Source: PGZG01 sp046292765
GTDB lineage: Bacteria; Pseudomonadota; Gammaproteobacteria; Pseudomonadales; Alcanivoracaceae
Direction: 5' to 3'
DNA: 64,000 nucleotides
NCBI GenBank assembly: GCA_046292765.1
Contig: JBKBQA010000004.1
Location: forward strand, 124,001 to 188,000
Part shown: positions 55,619 to 64,000 of the stretch, in pieces
Layout of the letters: each line of letters opens with the position of its first letter
Numbering within the stretch: position 1 is the stretch's first letter
Program-made: the position numbers and the translations under genes
Notes under the pieces: model-generated
The model's input: the letters and a program-made list of their open reading frames with translations, nothing else
Database searches by the model: none
What the model was told of the DNA's origin: nothing

Positions 55619-57037
55619 TCAGGCGCCGATCAGGCTCTGGCCACAGACGCGGACGATGTTGCCGGTCACGCCTTGCGACGCGGGGCTGGCGAAGAACGAG
55701 ATAGTTTCGGCTACGTCCACCGGCTGACCACCCTGACTCATGGAGTTCATGCGGCGGCCGGCTTCGCGAATGGCGAACGGAATGGCAGCGGTCATCTGGG
55801 TTTCGATAAAGCCGGGCGCGACCGCATTGATGGTGATGTTACGTGCCTGCAGTTCCGGCGCCATACCCTGCACCATACCGATGACGGCGGCCTTCGAGGT
55901 GGCGTAGTTGGTTTGGCCCATGTTGCCGGCGATGCCGGAAATGGAACTGACGCAGACAATGCGGCCGCCGTCATTCAGGGTGCCGTCTTTCAACAGATGG
56001 GCGTTGATGCGCTCTTCAGAGGCGATGTTGATATCGATCACCATGTCCCAGAACTTGTCCGGCATGCCGGCCATGGTCTTGTCGCGAGTCACTCCGGCGT
56101 TATGGATGATGATATCCAGACCACCGTGTTCCTTGGCGGCGGCAGAAATCTTTGCTGGGGCATCGGCAGCAGTGATGTCGCCTTCGAGTGTCACACCGCC
56201 GATGCGGCTGGCCACCTGTTTCAGGTCATCAGCCATCGGTGGAATATCGAGCACGATCACTTTGGCGCCATCGCGGGCCAGCACTTCGGCAATGGCTGCG
56301 CCGATACCACGGGCGGCGCCGGTCACCAGTGCGGTCTTGCCGGCGAGGGGCTTGTCCCAGTTGAAATCGTCGGCAGCAAAATCGGCGGCACCGACGCGAA
56401 CCAGCTGACCGGACACATACGCGGTTTTCGGCGACAGGAAGAAATGCAACGAAGAGGCGATCTGGCTGTCGGCACCTTCGTCGACATAGATCAGGTTGGC
56501 GACTGCGGCTTTCTTGATTTCCTTGCCGAGGCTCTTGATCAGGCCTTCAAGGCCACGCTGGGCAATGCGCTGCTCCAGACCACAGTTCTCCGGAATGCGA
56601 CCAATGATGACGATCCGGCCACACTTGTCGAGTTTGCGGGTGAGCGGGTGGAAGAAGTCATACAGGGCGCGCAGTTCGGCAGTGTTGCGGATGCCGGTGG
56701 CATCGAACACCAGTCCCTTGAACTTCTGGCTGTCTTCCTTGCTGGCGGTGTAGTTGCTGACGCTGACACCGGCGGTGCCGGCGGCTTTTTGTACATCTGC
56801 TTCGGCGGCGAGGCCTGCCAGTGTGTGCAGGATCGCTTCCGGGGCACCTTTCAGGGTGGCAAGCACGGTGGTGATGGCCTTGCTGCCCGGCGCGGCGCCG
56901 ACGATCACATCGCCGCGGATAAAGGAGGTCTGGCCCGGGGTATGGCGCTCAAGAATGACCGGAATCGGCAGATTCAGGGAGCTGAAAATTTTATTGCCCA
57001 CGGCGGAGTTGGCAATGGCCTGGTAGACGTCGCTCAT
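55619..57037 (-). CDS. High-molecular-weight 3-oxoacyl-ACP reductase (FabG4-like)
   Basis: A 472-residue protein. The N-terminal ~215 residues form a degenerate Rossmann-like domain. A complete SDR catalytic domain follows, with TGAARGIG, NAGVTRDKTM and the catalytic SSISGIAGNMGQTNYATSK segment (Ser, Tyr, Lys). This layout is that of FabG4/HMwFabG, which reduces 3-oxoacyl-CoA/ACP. It is divergent from the FadI-like thiolase (275 bp apart), a common pairing in beta-oxidation or chain-extension modules. The ATG at 57037 follows a CAGGATC stretch. Confidence 0.9.
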   Translation of the reverse strand: MSDVYQAIANSAVGNKIFSSLNLPIPVILERHTPGQTSFIRGDVIVGAAPGSKAITTVLATLKGAPEAILHTLAGLAAEADVQKAAGTAGVSVSNYTASKEDSQKFKGLVFDATGIRNTAELRALYDFFHPLTRKLDKCGRIVIIGRIPENCGLEQRIAQRGLEGLIKSLGKEIKKAAVANLIYVDEGADSQIASSLHFFLSPKTAYVSGQLVRVGAADFAADDFNWDKPLAGKTALVTGAARGIGAAIAEVLARDGAKVIVLDIPPMADDLKQVASRIGGVTLEGDITAADAPAKISAAAKEHGGLDIIIHNAGVTRDKTMAGMPDKFWDMVIDINIASEERINAHLLKDGTLNDGGRIVCVSSISGIAGNMGQTNYATSKAAVIGMVQGMAPELQARNITINAVAPGFIETQMTAAIPFAIREAGRRMNSMSQGGQPVDVAETISFFASPASQGVTGNIVRVCGQSLIGA

Positions 57038-57312
57038 GATCCTGACCTCGTGTCTGAGTCGGTGAATGGGTCTGAAGGGGCGCCACTGTAGCCCCTGAGA
57101 GGCGCGTATTGAAACACCGGCGTCCCGCGCGGGTATTGACCGACCACCTTCACGGTCCCGTCCGGACAGCCAACCCTGCGCCCCGGGGATGCCGCTAGAC
57201 TGCGCCCGTTTCGTCGCAACTGCCGGGAAACGGTTGGCCCCCGGGCTGGCAACCGGCACTTCAGGTATAGTTGGCGGCCCTTTTCCCGGACGCCCATCAC
57301 AGGAGGACTGAC

Positions 57313-58599
57313 ATGCTGGCAGGCAAGAGTGTTCGCAGAGTAGCCATCATCGGCGGCAACCGGATTCCGTTTGCCCGTTCCAATACCGCCTATTTCGGCG
57401 TGTCCAACCAGGAAATGCTGACCGCTGCCATTAATGGTCTGGTCGAGCGTTTCAACCTGCAGGGTGAGCGTCTAGGAGAAGTCGCCGCCGGTGCGGTGAT
57501 GAAGCATGCCCGAGACTTCAATCTGGTGCGCGAGTGCGTGCTGGGTTCCAGGCTGGCTCCGGAAACCCCTGCCTACGATGTTCAGCAGGCCTGTGGTACC
57601 GGTCTGGAAGCAGCCATTCTGGTGGCCAACAAGATCGCTCTGGGTCAGATTGAGTGTGGTATTGCCGGCGGCGTCGACACCACGTCCGACGCGCCGATCG
57701 GCGTCAACGAAGAAAAGCGCAAGGTGTTCATGGCCATCAACAAGGCCAAGACCAACGGTGAAAAAGCCAAGCTGGCGCTGAAACTGCTGAACCCGAAGTG
57801 GTTCATGCCGGATGTCCCGAAAAACGGCGAGCCGCGCACCGGTCTGTCGATGGGCGAGCACCAGGCTATTACCGCGGCCGAGTGGGGCGTTGCCCGTGAC
57901 GAGCAGGATAAGTTGGCCTGGCAGTCGCACCAGAATCTGGCCAAGTCCTACGCCGATGGCTGGCAGAAGGACCTGATGACCTCGTTCAAGGGCCTCGACC
58001 GTGATAACAACATGCGGGGTGATTCAACGCTGGAAAAGCTGGCGACCCTGAAGCCGGTGTTTGGTGGTGAGAACGGCACCATGACCGCCGCCAACTCCAC
58101 GCCGCTGACCGATGGCGCTTCCGTCGTGCTGCTGGCTTCCGAGGAGTGGGCGAAGGAAAAGGGTCTGCCAGTGCTGGCCTACCTGACTTTCGCTGAAGTG
58201 GCTGCGGTGGATTTCCTGAACAAGAAGGAAGGTCTGCTGCTGGCGCCGGCCTATGCTGTGCCGCGCATGCTGCAAAAGGCTGGCATCACCCTGCAGGATT
58301 TCGATTTCTACGAGATCCACGAGGCGTTCGCTTCGCAGGTGCTGTCGACCCTGAAGGCCTGGCAAGATGAGCGCTTCTGCAAAGACCGTCTCGGTCTCGA
58401 CAAGCCGCTTGGCGCCATTGATCGCAGCAAGCTCAACATCAAGGGCAGCTCGCTGGCGGCAGGCCACCCGTTTGCCGCCACCGGCGGTCGTATCCTTGCC
58501 AATGCCGCCAAGCTGATCAACGAGGCCGGCAAGGGCCGGGCGCTGATCTCGATCTGTGCGGCCGGTGGTCAGGGTGTGGTGGCGATCGTCGAGAAGTAA
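57313..58599 (+). CDS. fadI: Acetyl-CoA C-acyltransferase (FadI-like thiolase)
   Basis: A 428-residue thiolase that cleaves 3-oxoacyl-CoA with CoA, or runs the condensation in reverse. The active-site nucleophile is Cys94 (QQACGTGLEAA), the base His lies in YEIHEAF and the second Cys in ISICAAGGQG. Length matches FadI/long-chain thiolases. GGAGGA at 57302-57307 supports the ATG. It is divergent from the FabG4-like gene and carries a strong terminator. Confidence 0.93.
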   Translation: MLAGKSVRRVAIIGGNRIPFARSNTAYFGVSNQEMLTAAINGLVERFNLQGERLGEVAAGAVMKHARDFNLVRECVLGSRLAPETPAYDVQQACGTGLEAAILVANKIALGQIECGIAGGVDTTSDAPIGVNEEKRKVFMAINKAKTNGEKAKLALKLLNPKWFMPDVPKNGEPRTGLSMGEHQAITAAEWGVARDEQDKLAWQSHQNLAKSYADGWQKDLMTSFKGLDRDNNMRGDSTLEKLATLKPVFGGENGTMTAANSTPLTDGASVVLLASEEWAKEKGLPVLAYLTFAEVAAVDFLNKKEGLLLAPAYAVPRMLQKAGITLQDFDFYEIHEAFASQVLSTLKAWQDERFCKDRLGLDKPLGAIDRSKLNIKGSSLAAGHPFAATGGRILANAAKLINEAGKGRALISICAAGGQGVVAIVEK

Positions 58600-58626
58600 C
58601 GGCCGTCGCCAGCAGGCAATATCCAG

Positions 58627-58654
58627 ACGGGGCCCGAAAGGCCCCGTTTTTTTT
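58627..58654 (+). terminator. Intrinsic terminator of fadI
   Basis: An 8-bp stem (ACGGGGCC/GGCCCCGT) with a CGAAA loop is followed by a T8 tract. It starts 27 bp after the stop. Confidence 0.95.
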
Positions 58655-58723
58655 CTGGCCTCATTGGGACTTTGGTGCCACCTTGACCCGATTACACTGG
58701 TGTCAGCGACACAGGGGGAGCCA

Positions 58724-60082
58724 ATGAAAGACGTCGATGTGATTGTATTGGGGGCGGGCTACGCCGGCCTGTCGGCCACAGACCAGCTGCGCCTGTCGGG
58801 CAAGCAGGTGCTGGTGCTGGAGGCACGCGACCGGGTTGGTGGCCGTACCCGCACCGATCATCTCGATAATGGGCTGTGGGTCGATATCGGCGGTCAGTGG
58901 GCCGGGCCAGGTCAGGATCACCTCTACGGGCTGGCCCGGCGTTTCGCCAAAACCGTCTGGCCCATGTATGTGGAAGGCCGCCACGTGCTTCATCTGGATG
59001 GCCGGCAACGCACCTATCGTGGCCTGATTCCGACTTCCTTGCCGCCATTGGCGCTCCTCAATCTGGCCTGGGGCTTTGCCCGGCTGGAGTGGCTGGCGAG
59101 CCGTATTCCGGTGGAGGCCCACTGGCAAGCCCGTCATGCCGAGGTACTCGATCAGCAGACCCTTGGCGACTGGATGCGTCGCCATCTGCGTCATCGTCAT
59201 GCGTTTCTGATGATGCAGGTGGCGGCAGAGGCGGTGTTCGCCGCTCACCCCGATGACATCAGCCTGCTGCATGCGTTGTTTTATCTGCGTGCCGGAGGCG
59301 GGTTGGAGAAGCTGACATCGTCGGCCGGAGGGGCCCAGCAGGATCGCATCGAGGGCGGCATGCAGGGGTTGGCAGACAGCTGGGCGGAGGATTTGCGCAG
59401 CGATGTGGATATCCGTTTTGAAACGCCGGTGCGGGCGGTGGAGCAAACGGCAGATGGCGTTATCGTCCACACTGACAAAGGCGTGTTTGCGGCGTCCCGG
59501 GTGATCAGCACCTTGCCGCCGGTGCTATCGCTGGAGGTGGATTTCCGCCCCGGCATGCCGGACGTTCGGCGCCAGTGGTGCGAGGCCATGGTGCCGGGGC
59601 GCGTTATCAAGTGCTTCGCAATCTACTCGACACCGTTTTGGCGGCCGCTCGGGCTGTCGGGCTCAGCCGTGGGGGATACCACCCCCTGCCATGTGGCGTT
59701 CGATGCCACTCCGCCCGGAAACGGCAAGGGTATTCTGGTCGGTTTTATCGAGGGTCGAGAAGCGGCGCACTGGGCGACCCAGTCCGAGACCGCTCGCCGC
59801 GACGCGGTGCTGAACTGCTTTGCGCGCTTCTTCGGCGAGGCGGCGCTGGCGCCGGAGCATTACCTTGACCATGTCTGGTCCGCGGAGCAGTGGTCTCGGG
59901 GGTGCTATGCCGGTGTGGCGGGCCGGGGCGCGGTGACGGCGCTTGCTGCCAGCGCCCGGATACCCCACGGCCGCGTGCATTGGGCCGGAACGGAGACCGC
60001 GACCCACTGGAACGGGTATATCGAGGGCGCGATTCGTTCCGGTATCCGGGCTGCGGCGGAGGTGCTCAATCCACAGGGCTGA
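58724..60082 (+). CDS. FAD-dependent amine oxidase-family protein
   Basis: A 452-residue flavoprotein of the monoamine-oxidase/phytoene-desaturase type. The FAD motif GAGYAGLSA occurs at about 11-19, with VLVLEARDRVGGRTRT following. A C-terminal flavin motif is present as RVHWAGTETATHWNGYIEGAIRSG. The substrate (amine, polyamine or a carotenoid/lipid) cannot be told. GGGGGAG precedes the ATG at 58724. It has no close partner, though an ABC exporter follows at 60232. Confidence 0.88.
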   Translation: MKDVDVIVLGAGYAGLSATDQLRLSGKQVLVLEARDRVGGRTRTDHLDNGLWVDIGGQWAGPGQDHLYGLARRFAKTVWPMYVEGRHVLHLDGRQRTYRGLIPTSLPPLALLNLAWGFARLEWLASRIPVEAHWQARHAEVLDQQTLGDWMRRHLRHRHAFLMMQVAAEAVFAAHPDDISLLHALFYLRAGGGLEKLTSSAGGAQQDRIEGGMQGLADSWAEDLRSDVDIRFETPVRAVEQTADGVIVHTDKGVFAASRVISTLPPVLSLEVDFRPGMPDVRRQWCEAMVPGRVIKCFAIYSTPFWRPLGLSGSAVGDTTPCHVAFDATPPGNGKGILVGFIEGREAAHWATQSETARRDAVLNCFARFFGEAALAPEHYLDHVWSAEQWSRGCYAGVAGRGAVTALAASARIPHGRVHWAGTETATHWNGYIEGAIRSGIRAAAEVLNPQG

Positions 60083-60231
60083 TGGCGATCGCATGAAGGA
60101 CACCGGCTTCCCGGACTTTGCCGTTCGGCTGTTCTCCACGGTGATCAGTCCGCGCGGGTGAGATTTCTTCACAGTGATTGAGGCTCCAGAGGTTACTATA
60201 GCGCCCGTTTCAGACTGGCCTTCGTGATCCT

Positions 60232-61989
60232 ATGTCTTCTTCCCGCGCTTCACCGCTGAGCCTGTTCCGTTTTGCTGTCCGATGGCTTGCGCCTTACCGG
60301 GCGGCTGTCGCGGGTGCCTCGCTGGCTTTGCTGTTCACCGCCACGGTGACCCTGTCCATTGGTCAGGGGTTGCGAATGCTGGTGGACAGGGGGTTGGCGG
60401 CGGGTGAGCCGGCGCTACTGAACCAGTCGATATTGCTGTTTCTGGGTCTGGTGGTGGCGCTTGCCATCGGCACCTTCGTCCGCTTCTATCTGGTGTCCTG
60501 GCTCGGCGAGCGGGTGGTGGCTGATATGCGGCGCCAGGTGTTCGATCATCTGCTGACCCTGCACCCCGGGTTCTTCGATCAGAATCGCAGCCTTGAGATA
60601 CAGTCGCGACTGACCGCCGACACCACCCTGTTACAGACGGTGATTGGCTCGTCCGTATCGATGGCGCTACGCAACCTGCTGATGATGATGGGCGGCATTA
60701 TCTGGCTGTTTATTACCAACCTGAAACTGACGTTGATCGTGATGATTTCGGTGCCACTGGTGGTGGCACCGATTCTGATATTCGGGCGCCGGGTGCGAGG
60801 CTTGTCGCGTAGCAGTCAGGACCGGCTGGCAGATGTTGGCAGTTATGTCGGCGAAATGCTCAGTCAGATCAAGACCGTGCAGGCATTCAATCATGAGCCA
60901 GTGGATCGGGCCCGCTTTGCCGGGGTGGTGGAGCAGGCATTTGATGTTGCTCGTCGTCGCATTGTTCAGCGGGCGCTGCTGATTGTCGTGGTGATCGTGC
61001 TGGTGATGGGCGCGGTGGGGTTGATGCTCTGGGTCGGAGGCATGGATGTTATCGAGGGCCGCATTAGCGGCGGCGAACTGACCGCGTTTGTCTTCTATGC
61101 GGTGATTGTCGGCATGGCAGTGGGCTCCATTAGCGAAGTAATTGGCGAGTTGCAGCGTGCTGCTGGCGCGGCGGAGCGAATTGTCGAGCTGCTGCAGTCA
61201 CGCAGCGAGATTGTGGCGCCGGCGCAGGATCTGATCCGGCTGCCCGCGCAAGTGGCCGGGGCGCTGCAGCTGGATGAGGTGACGTTCCACTATCCGTCAC
61301 GCCCGGAGCGTGCGGCGCTCAGCAAGGTAACACTGACCGTGGCGCCGGGTGAAACGCTGGCGCTGGTGGGGCCCTCCGGTGCTGGCAAGAGTACTCTGTT
61401 TGATCTGTTGTTGCGCTTTGCCGATCCGCAGCAGGGCGATATCCGCATTGACGGCGTCGATATTCGGCGTCTTGATCCGGCGGATCTGCGCCGTTGCTTT
61501 GCGCTGGTGCCGCAACAGCCTGCGCTGTTTTTCGGCACCATCGAGGACAATCTTCGTTATGGCCGCCCTGATGCGACACAGGCGCAGCTTGAGGCGGCGG
61601 CCCGGGCGGCCAATGCCGAGGAGTTTATTTGTCAAATGCCACAGGGCTACCAGACCCGGATTGGTGATGGTGGCGTCGGGCTGTCCGGCGGACAGAAGCA
61701 GCGTATTGCGATTGCCCGTGCGGTGCTGGCGGATGCGCCGGTGCTGCTACTGGATGAGGCCACCAGCGCGCTCGATGCGCAGAGCGAGCATCTGATTCAG
61801 CAGGCCATGGAGCGGCTGATGCAGGGGCGCACCACGCTGGTGATCGCCCACCGGCTGGCAACGGTGATGGGGGCGGATCGGATTGCCGTGATGGATCAGG
61901 GTCAACTGCTGGCGGTGGGCAGTCATGCCGAGCTGCTGCGTGACAATCCTCTTTACGCCCGGTTGGCGGAGTTGCAGTTCAATCACTGA
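60232..61989 (+). CDS. ABC exporter, fused permease-ATPase (MsbA/multidrug type)
   Basis: A 585-residue half-transporter. Six N-terminal transmembrane helices (about 20-320) are followed by a nucleotide-binding domain with Walker A GPSGAGKST, the signature LSGGQKQR, Walker B VLLLDEATSALD and the switch His in IAHRL. It works as a homodimer exporting lipids or drugs from the inner membrane. Substrate not deducible. Good length for the family. Confidence 0.92.
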   Translation: MSSSRASPLSLFRFAVRWLAPYRAAVAGASLALLFTATVTLSIGQGLRMLVDRGLAAGEPALLNQSILLFLGLVVALAIGTFVRFYLVSWLGERVVADMRRQVFDHLLTLHPGFFDQNRSLEIQSRLTADTTLLQTVIGSSVSMALRNLLMMMGGIIWLFITNLKLTLIVMISVPLVVAPILIFGRRVRGLSRSSQDRLADVGSYVGEMLSQIKTVQAFNHEPVDRARFAGVVEQAFDVARRRIVQRALLIVVVIVLVMGAVGLMLWVGGMDVIEGRISGGELTAFVFYAVIVGMAVGSISEVIGELQRAAGAAERIVELLQSRSEIVAPAQDLIRLPAQVAGALQLDEVTFHYPSRPERAALSKVTLTVAPGETLALVGPSGAGKSTLFDLLLRFADPQQGDIRIDGVDIRRLDPADLRRCFALVPQQPALFFGTIEDNLRYGRPDATQAQLEAAARAANAEEFICQMPQGYQTRIGDGGVGLSGGQKQRIAIARAVLADAPVLLLDEATSALDAQSEHLIQQAMERLMQGRTTLVIAHRLATVMGADRIAVMDQGQLLAVGSHAELLRDNPLYARLAELQFNH

Positions 61990-62015
61990 GCCGCAATGGC
62001 GATTTTGCTCCCGGT

Positions 62016-63218
62016 TCAGTCTGCTTGTGCTGATGCTGTGTGTTGGCTGACAGCGCGCATGAACGAGATCACTTCTGCCATGTGTTCGCGGAACAGCGGG
62101 TCGACGCTGGTTTTGGCGATCACGACCTGATGTTTTTCTGAAATCCACACGGTCTGTCCCCAGACACCGTTGAAGAAATACTCTTCGTCCGGGTCTTTTG
62201 GTACCCAGACATGATAGCCGTAGCCGCGCTCGGGAAAGCCGTGACCGGCGGCCAGCCACGGCTCCGGCCGCCGGGTCGCCTGCTGCACCCAGTGTTCCGG
62301 CAGTAGCTGCTCACCTCGCCAGAGGCCTTGTTGCAGATACAGTTGGCCGAGTTTGGCGTAATCGCGCAGGGTCATGTTGAGGCAACAAAAGCCCAGCTCT
62401 ACACCGCTCTGGTCCAGACTCCAGATGGCATCGTCCTGCATGCCGAGGGGTTGCCACAGCGCCTGTGCTGCATACGCGCTGACCGGCTGGCCAACTGCCT
62501 GCTCCAGAACCCAGGCAAGGATCTGGGTATTCGGGCTGATGTAGTGGAATGCTTCGCCAGGGGGGCGTGCTGCAGGCCGGCTGCGAATGACCTCACGCAC
62601 CGGTTGGCCGAGCAGGAAGGTGCGATAGAACAGCATGTTGATATCGGAGAAACGCTGGTCATAAATCTCGCTGAAATCGATGCCGCTGGCCATGCGCAGC
62701 AAGTCTTCGATGCGCACCTCTCCCCAGGCTTCGTTAGCAAGTTCGGGTACATAGTCGCTGACCTTGTCGGAGAGGCTGCGGATATGACCATCCTTCAGGG
62801 CGATGGCAGCCAGGGTGCCGACCACGGTTTTGGCGACGGACCAGGAGGTAAAGCGGTCACTGTCACTCGCCGCCTGGAAATACTGTTCCAGCAGGCTGGT
62901 GCCCTGATGGATCACCATCAGACCGGTGCTCTGGGTGCGGGCAAGAAACGCGGCGGTCTCCACCTCGCTACCGTCATGCAAAAAATATTCAGGCAGCGTT
63001 CCCGCGCCGACAGGAAACGCAAACGGATCGTTGCTGGCAGGAATGACACGATACGGAAAAATATTTTCCATTCGGCGGAAGTTTTCCAACCGGTACTCAG
63101 GGTGGAACAGGCGCGTCATGATGCTGGGCGAATAGGTGGCCCAGGGCCGAAACCACCAGCTCAGCAGACTGACCAGAATGGCGGTGAGGATCAACAGCAC
63201 GATGTTCGAGCGGGTCAT
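62016..63218 (-). CDS. Class C beta-lactamase-family serine hydrolase
   Basis: A 400-residue exported or membrane-anchored protein with an N-terminal hydrophobic helix (about 6-24). The active-site SxxK motif is SVAK (Ser127, Lys130), and a Tyr motif occurs in YHISPNTQ, with a later HVWVPK segment in the third-motif position. This family includes esterases and penicillin-binding-like hydrolases; true beta-lactamase activity is not implied. It is convergent with the ABC exporter. Confidence 0.85.
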   Translation of the reverse strand: MTRSNIVLLILTAILVSLLSWWFRPWATYSPSIMTRLFHPEYRLENFRRMENIFPYRVIPASNDPFAFPVGAGTLPEYFLHDGSEVETAAFLARTQSTGLMVIHQGTSLLEQYFQAASDSDRFTSWSVAKTVVGTLAAIALKDGHIRSLSDKVSDYVPELANEAWGEVRIEDLLRMASGIDFSEIYDQRFSDINMLFYRTFLLGQPVREVIRSRPAARPPGEAFHYISPNTQILAWVLEQAVGQPVSAYAAQALWQPLGMQDDAIWSLDQSGVELGFCCLNMTLRDYAKLGQLYLQQGLWRGEQLLPEHWVQQATRRPEPWLAAGHGFPERGYGYHVWVPKDPDEEYFFNGVWGQTVWISEKHQVVIAKTSVDPLFREHMAEVISFMRAVSQHTASAQAD

Positions 63219-63283
63219 AATGATTCCGTGGCCGGGCGTGGCTTAATTGTGCCAGTCGATCACGGTGGCTGGCAAAATACTGC

Positions 63284-63901
63284 TCAGACGTTGTCCTGCG
63301 GTACCAGCACGGCGAGCATCAGACGTACCGCTTCGCGGCTGACTTCCTCCATATCGGCGTGATTGACGTAGATGCCGTCGATCATCAACCGACACAGACC
63401 ATGCAAGGTTGCCCAGCTGGCCTGCGCCAGCCGCAGTGGCTTGCTGCCTCGGGGAATGCGCCCCGTGCCGAGCAGGGCGGTGATGCGTTCGGCATAGTGG
63501 CGGAAGCAGGCAAAGGCGGTGTTGCGGAGCTCCTCGCTGGGCTGGGCGCTTTTCCAGATCGGTCGGCCGAACATCAGCTCATACCGGTCCGGATTATCGA
63601 GGGCAAAGCGCAGATAGTCGCTGACGAAGCGGCCGAGACTGGCGTGCAGATCCTCGCCCGGTTGCAGTCGCGCCTCGGCGATCAGCCGGTCAAGCTGGCG
63701 GAAGCCGTCGGTGGCCAGCGCGCAGAGCAGGTCATGCTTGTCGCGAAAATGGTGATAGGGGGCCATCCGCGACACCCCGACGCGCTCGGCCAGCTGTCGC
63801 AGAGACAGCCCGTCGATACCGCCCTCTCGCAGCATGGCGGACGCCTCCTGCAGCAGGGCGCTGCGCAGGTCGCCGTGGTGATAGGGGCTGGAACCGGCCA
63901 T
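63284..63901 (-). CDS. TetR-family transcriptional regulator
   Basis: A 205-residue regulator with a TetR helix-turn-helix (about 10-55; LRQLAERVGVSRMAPYHHFRDKHDLL) and a TetR_C-like ligand domain. It begins at ATG 63901, 30 bp from the start of a large inverted-repeat promoter region. It probably represses itself and the divergent gene, which lies beyond the right edge of the window. Confidence 0.9.
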   Translation of the reverse strand: MAGSSPYHHGDLRSALLQEASAMLREGGIDGLSLRQLAERVGVSRMAPYHHFRDKHDLLCALATDGFRQLDRLIAEARLQPGEDLHASLGRFVSDYLRFALDNPDRYELMFGRPIWKSAQPSEELRNTAFACFRHYAERITALLGTGRIPRGSKPLRLAQASWATLHGLCRLMIDGIYVNHADMEEVSREAVRLMLAVLVPQDNV

Positions 63902-63930
63902 GGAGGCTCCCGCGAGCTGGATGCTGGTAA

Positions 63931-63972
63931 CTTGACACCGTCAAGATACCCTTCTATCTTGACGGTGTCCAG
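63931..63972. promoter_or_regulatory. Symmetrical divergent promoter-operator
   Basis: A perfect 15-bp inverted repeat (63934-63948 with 63955-63969, six-base spacer) makes the two strands nearly identical. On the plus strand it has TTGACA (63932-63937), a 17-bp spacer and TATCTT (63955-63960). On the minus strand it has TGGACA, 17 bp and TATCTT. Each half also contains a CTTGAC-N3-GTCAAG dyad (63931-63945; 63958-63972 with one mismatch). It should serve as paired promoters and TetR operators. Confidence 0.8.
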
Positions 63973-64000
63973 ATGCCCCCCGTCGGGGCTTTTTGTCGTC

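Noticed and set aside
55532..57091. 519-codon open frame antisense to the large FabG gene
   Set aside because: Shadow frame; product is compositionally odd and the FabG motifs on the other strand are complete.
62016..63218. Antibiotic-resistance beta-lactamase
   Set aside because: Only the general class C/serine-hydrolase motifs are present; many esterases share them and the third motif is not a clear KTG.

Overview
The window is a 64 kb piece of a GC-rich gammaproteobacterial chromosome. Gene content suggests a marine, lipid-metabolising bacterium of the Alcanivorax/Oceanospirillales-Pseudomonadales type. The clues are an oxygenase-type acyl desaturase with its ferredoxin reductase and a DesT-like regulator, a high-molecular-weight FabG facing a FadI-like thiolase, a P. 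aeruginosa-like NrdA with two ATP cones, MaoC and AraC-type regulators, and a family of palindromic intergenic repeats. Genus assignment is inference only. No rRNA, tRNA, CRISPR array, transposase or prophage gene was seen.

Layout. 0-2.3 kb: tail of an unknown gene, 1-Cys peroxiredoxin, thioredoxin-like protein and an AraC-HTH/methylguanine methyltransferase fusion. 2.3-10.8 kb: Omp85-type outer-membrane barrel protein, P2-type cation ATPase, beta-CASP nuclease, Na/Pi cotransporter and an SDR. 10.8-14.4 kb (minus): aldehyde dehydrogenase, acetolactate-synthase-like ThDP enzyme and a 66-residue protein. 14.8-19.7 kb: nrdA-nrdB with NrdR and DnaA sites in a long upstream region. 19.7-22.2 kb: RstA/RstB-like two-component system. 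22.4-26.4 kb: glpK, then a structured leader and two tandem membrane diguanylate cyclases. 26.4-29.3 kb: lipocalin and groES-groEL under a CIRCE operator. 29.6-34.2 kb: SDR, alkyltransferase-like protein, AmpG-like permease, REC-degenerate GGDEF protein and PanE. 34.2-37.0 kb: cobalamin riboswitch, BtuB-like receptor and PduO-type adenosyltransferase. 37-42.5 kb (minus): a deacylase, then a PhnCDE-like ABC transporter behind mnmH, best read as selenium-oxyanion uptake. 42.6-46 kb: DesT-like repressor divergent from ferredoxin reductase and desaturase. 46-49 kb: MBL-fold hydrolase, MaoC dehydratase, AraC regulator. 49-53.2 kb (minus): a six-gene operon of DUF1538 membrane proteins, two PII-like proteins and a CBS protein behind an FNR/Anr-type promoter. 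53.4-64 kb: CvfB-like protein, a cysteine-rich unknown, FabG/FadI pair, amine oxidase, ABC exporter, class C serine hydrolase, and a TetR gene with a symmetrical divergent promoter-operator.

How the genes work together. Several blocks form plausible units: peroxide and alkylation defence; dNTP synthesis controlled by NrdR/DnaA; B12 uptake and adenosylation under a riboswitch; selenium uptake feeding tRNA selenouridine synthesis; and regulated membrane-lipid desaturation. The best candidate for an undescribed system is the DUF1538/PII-like/CBS operon (49048-53242). It carries four copies of one membrane domain, two different small trimeric-type sensors and a nucleotide-binding CBS protein, with no enzyme. 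This looks like a ligand-gated transporter whose substrate is unknown. The second notable signal is a repeat family whose 30-bp arms differ between copies yet stay self-complementary around a nearly invariant 52-54-bp core.
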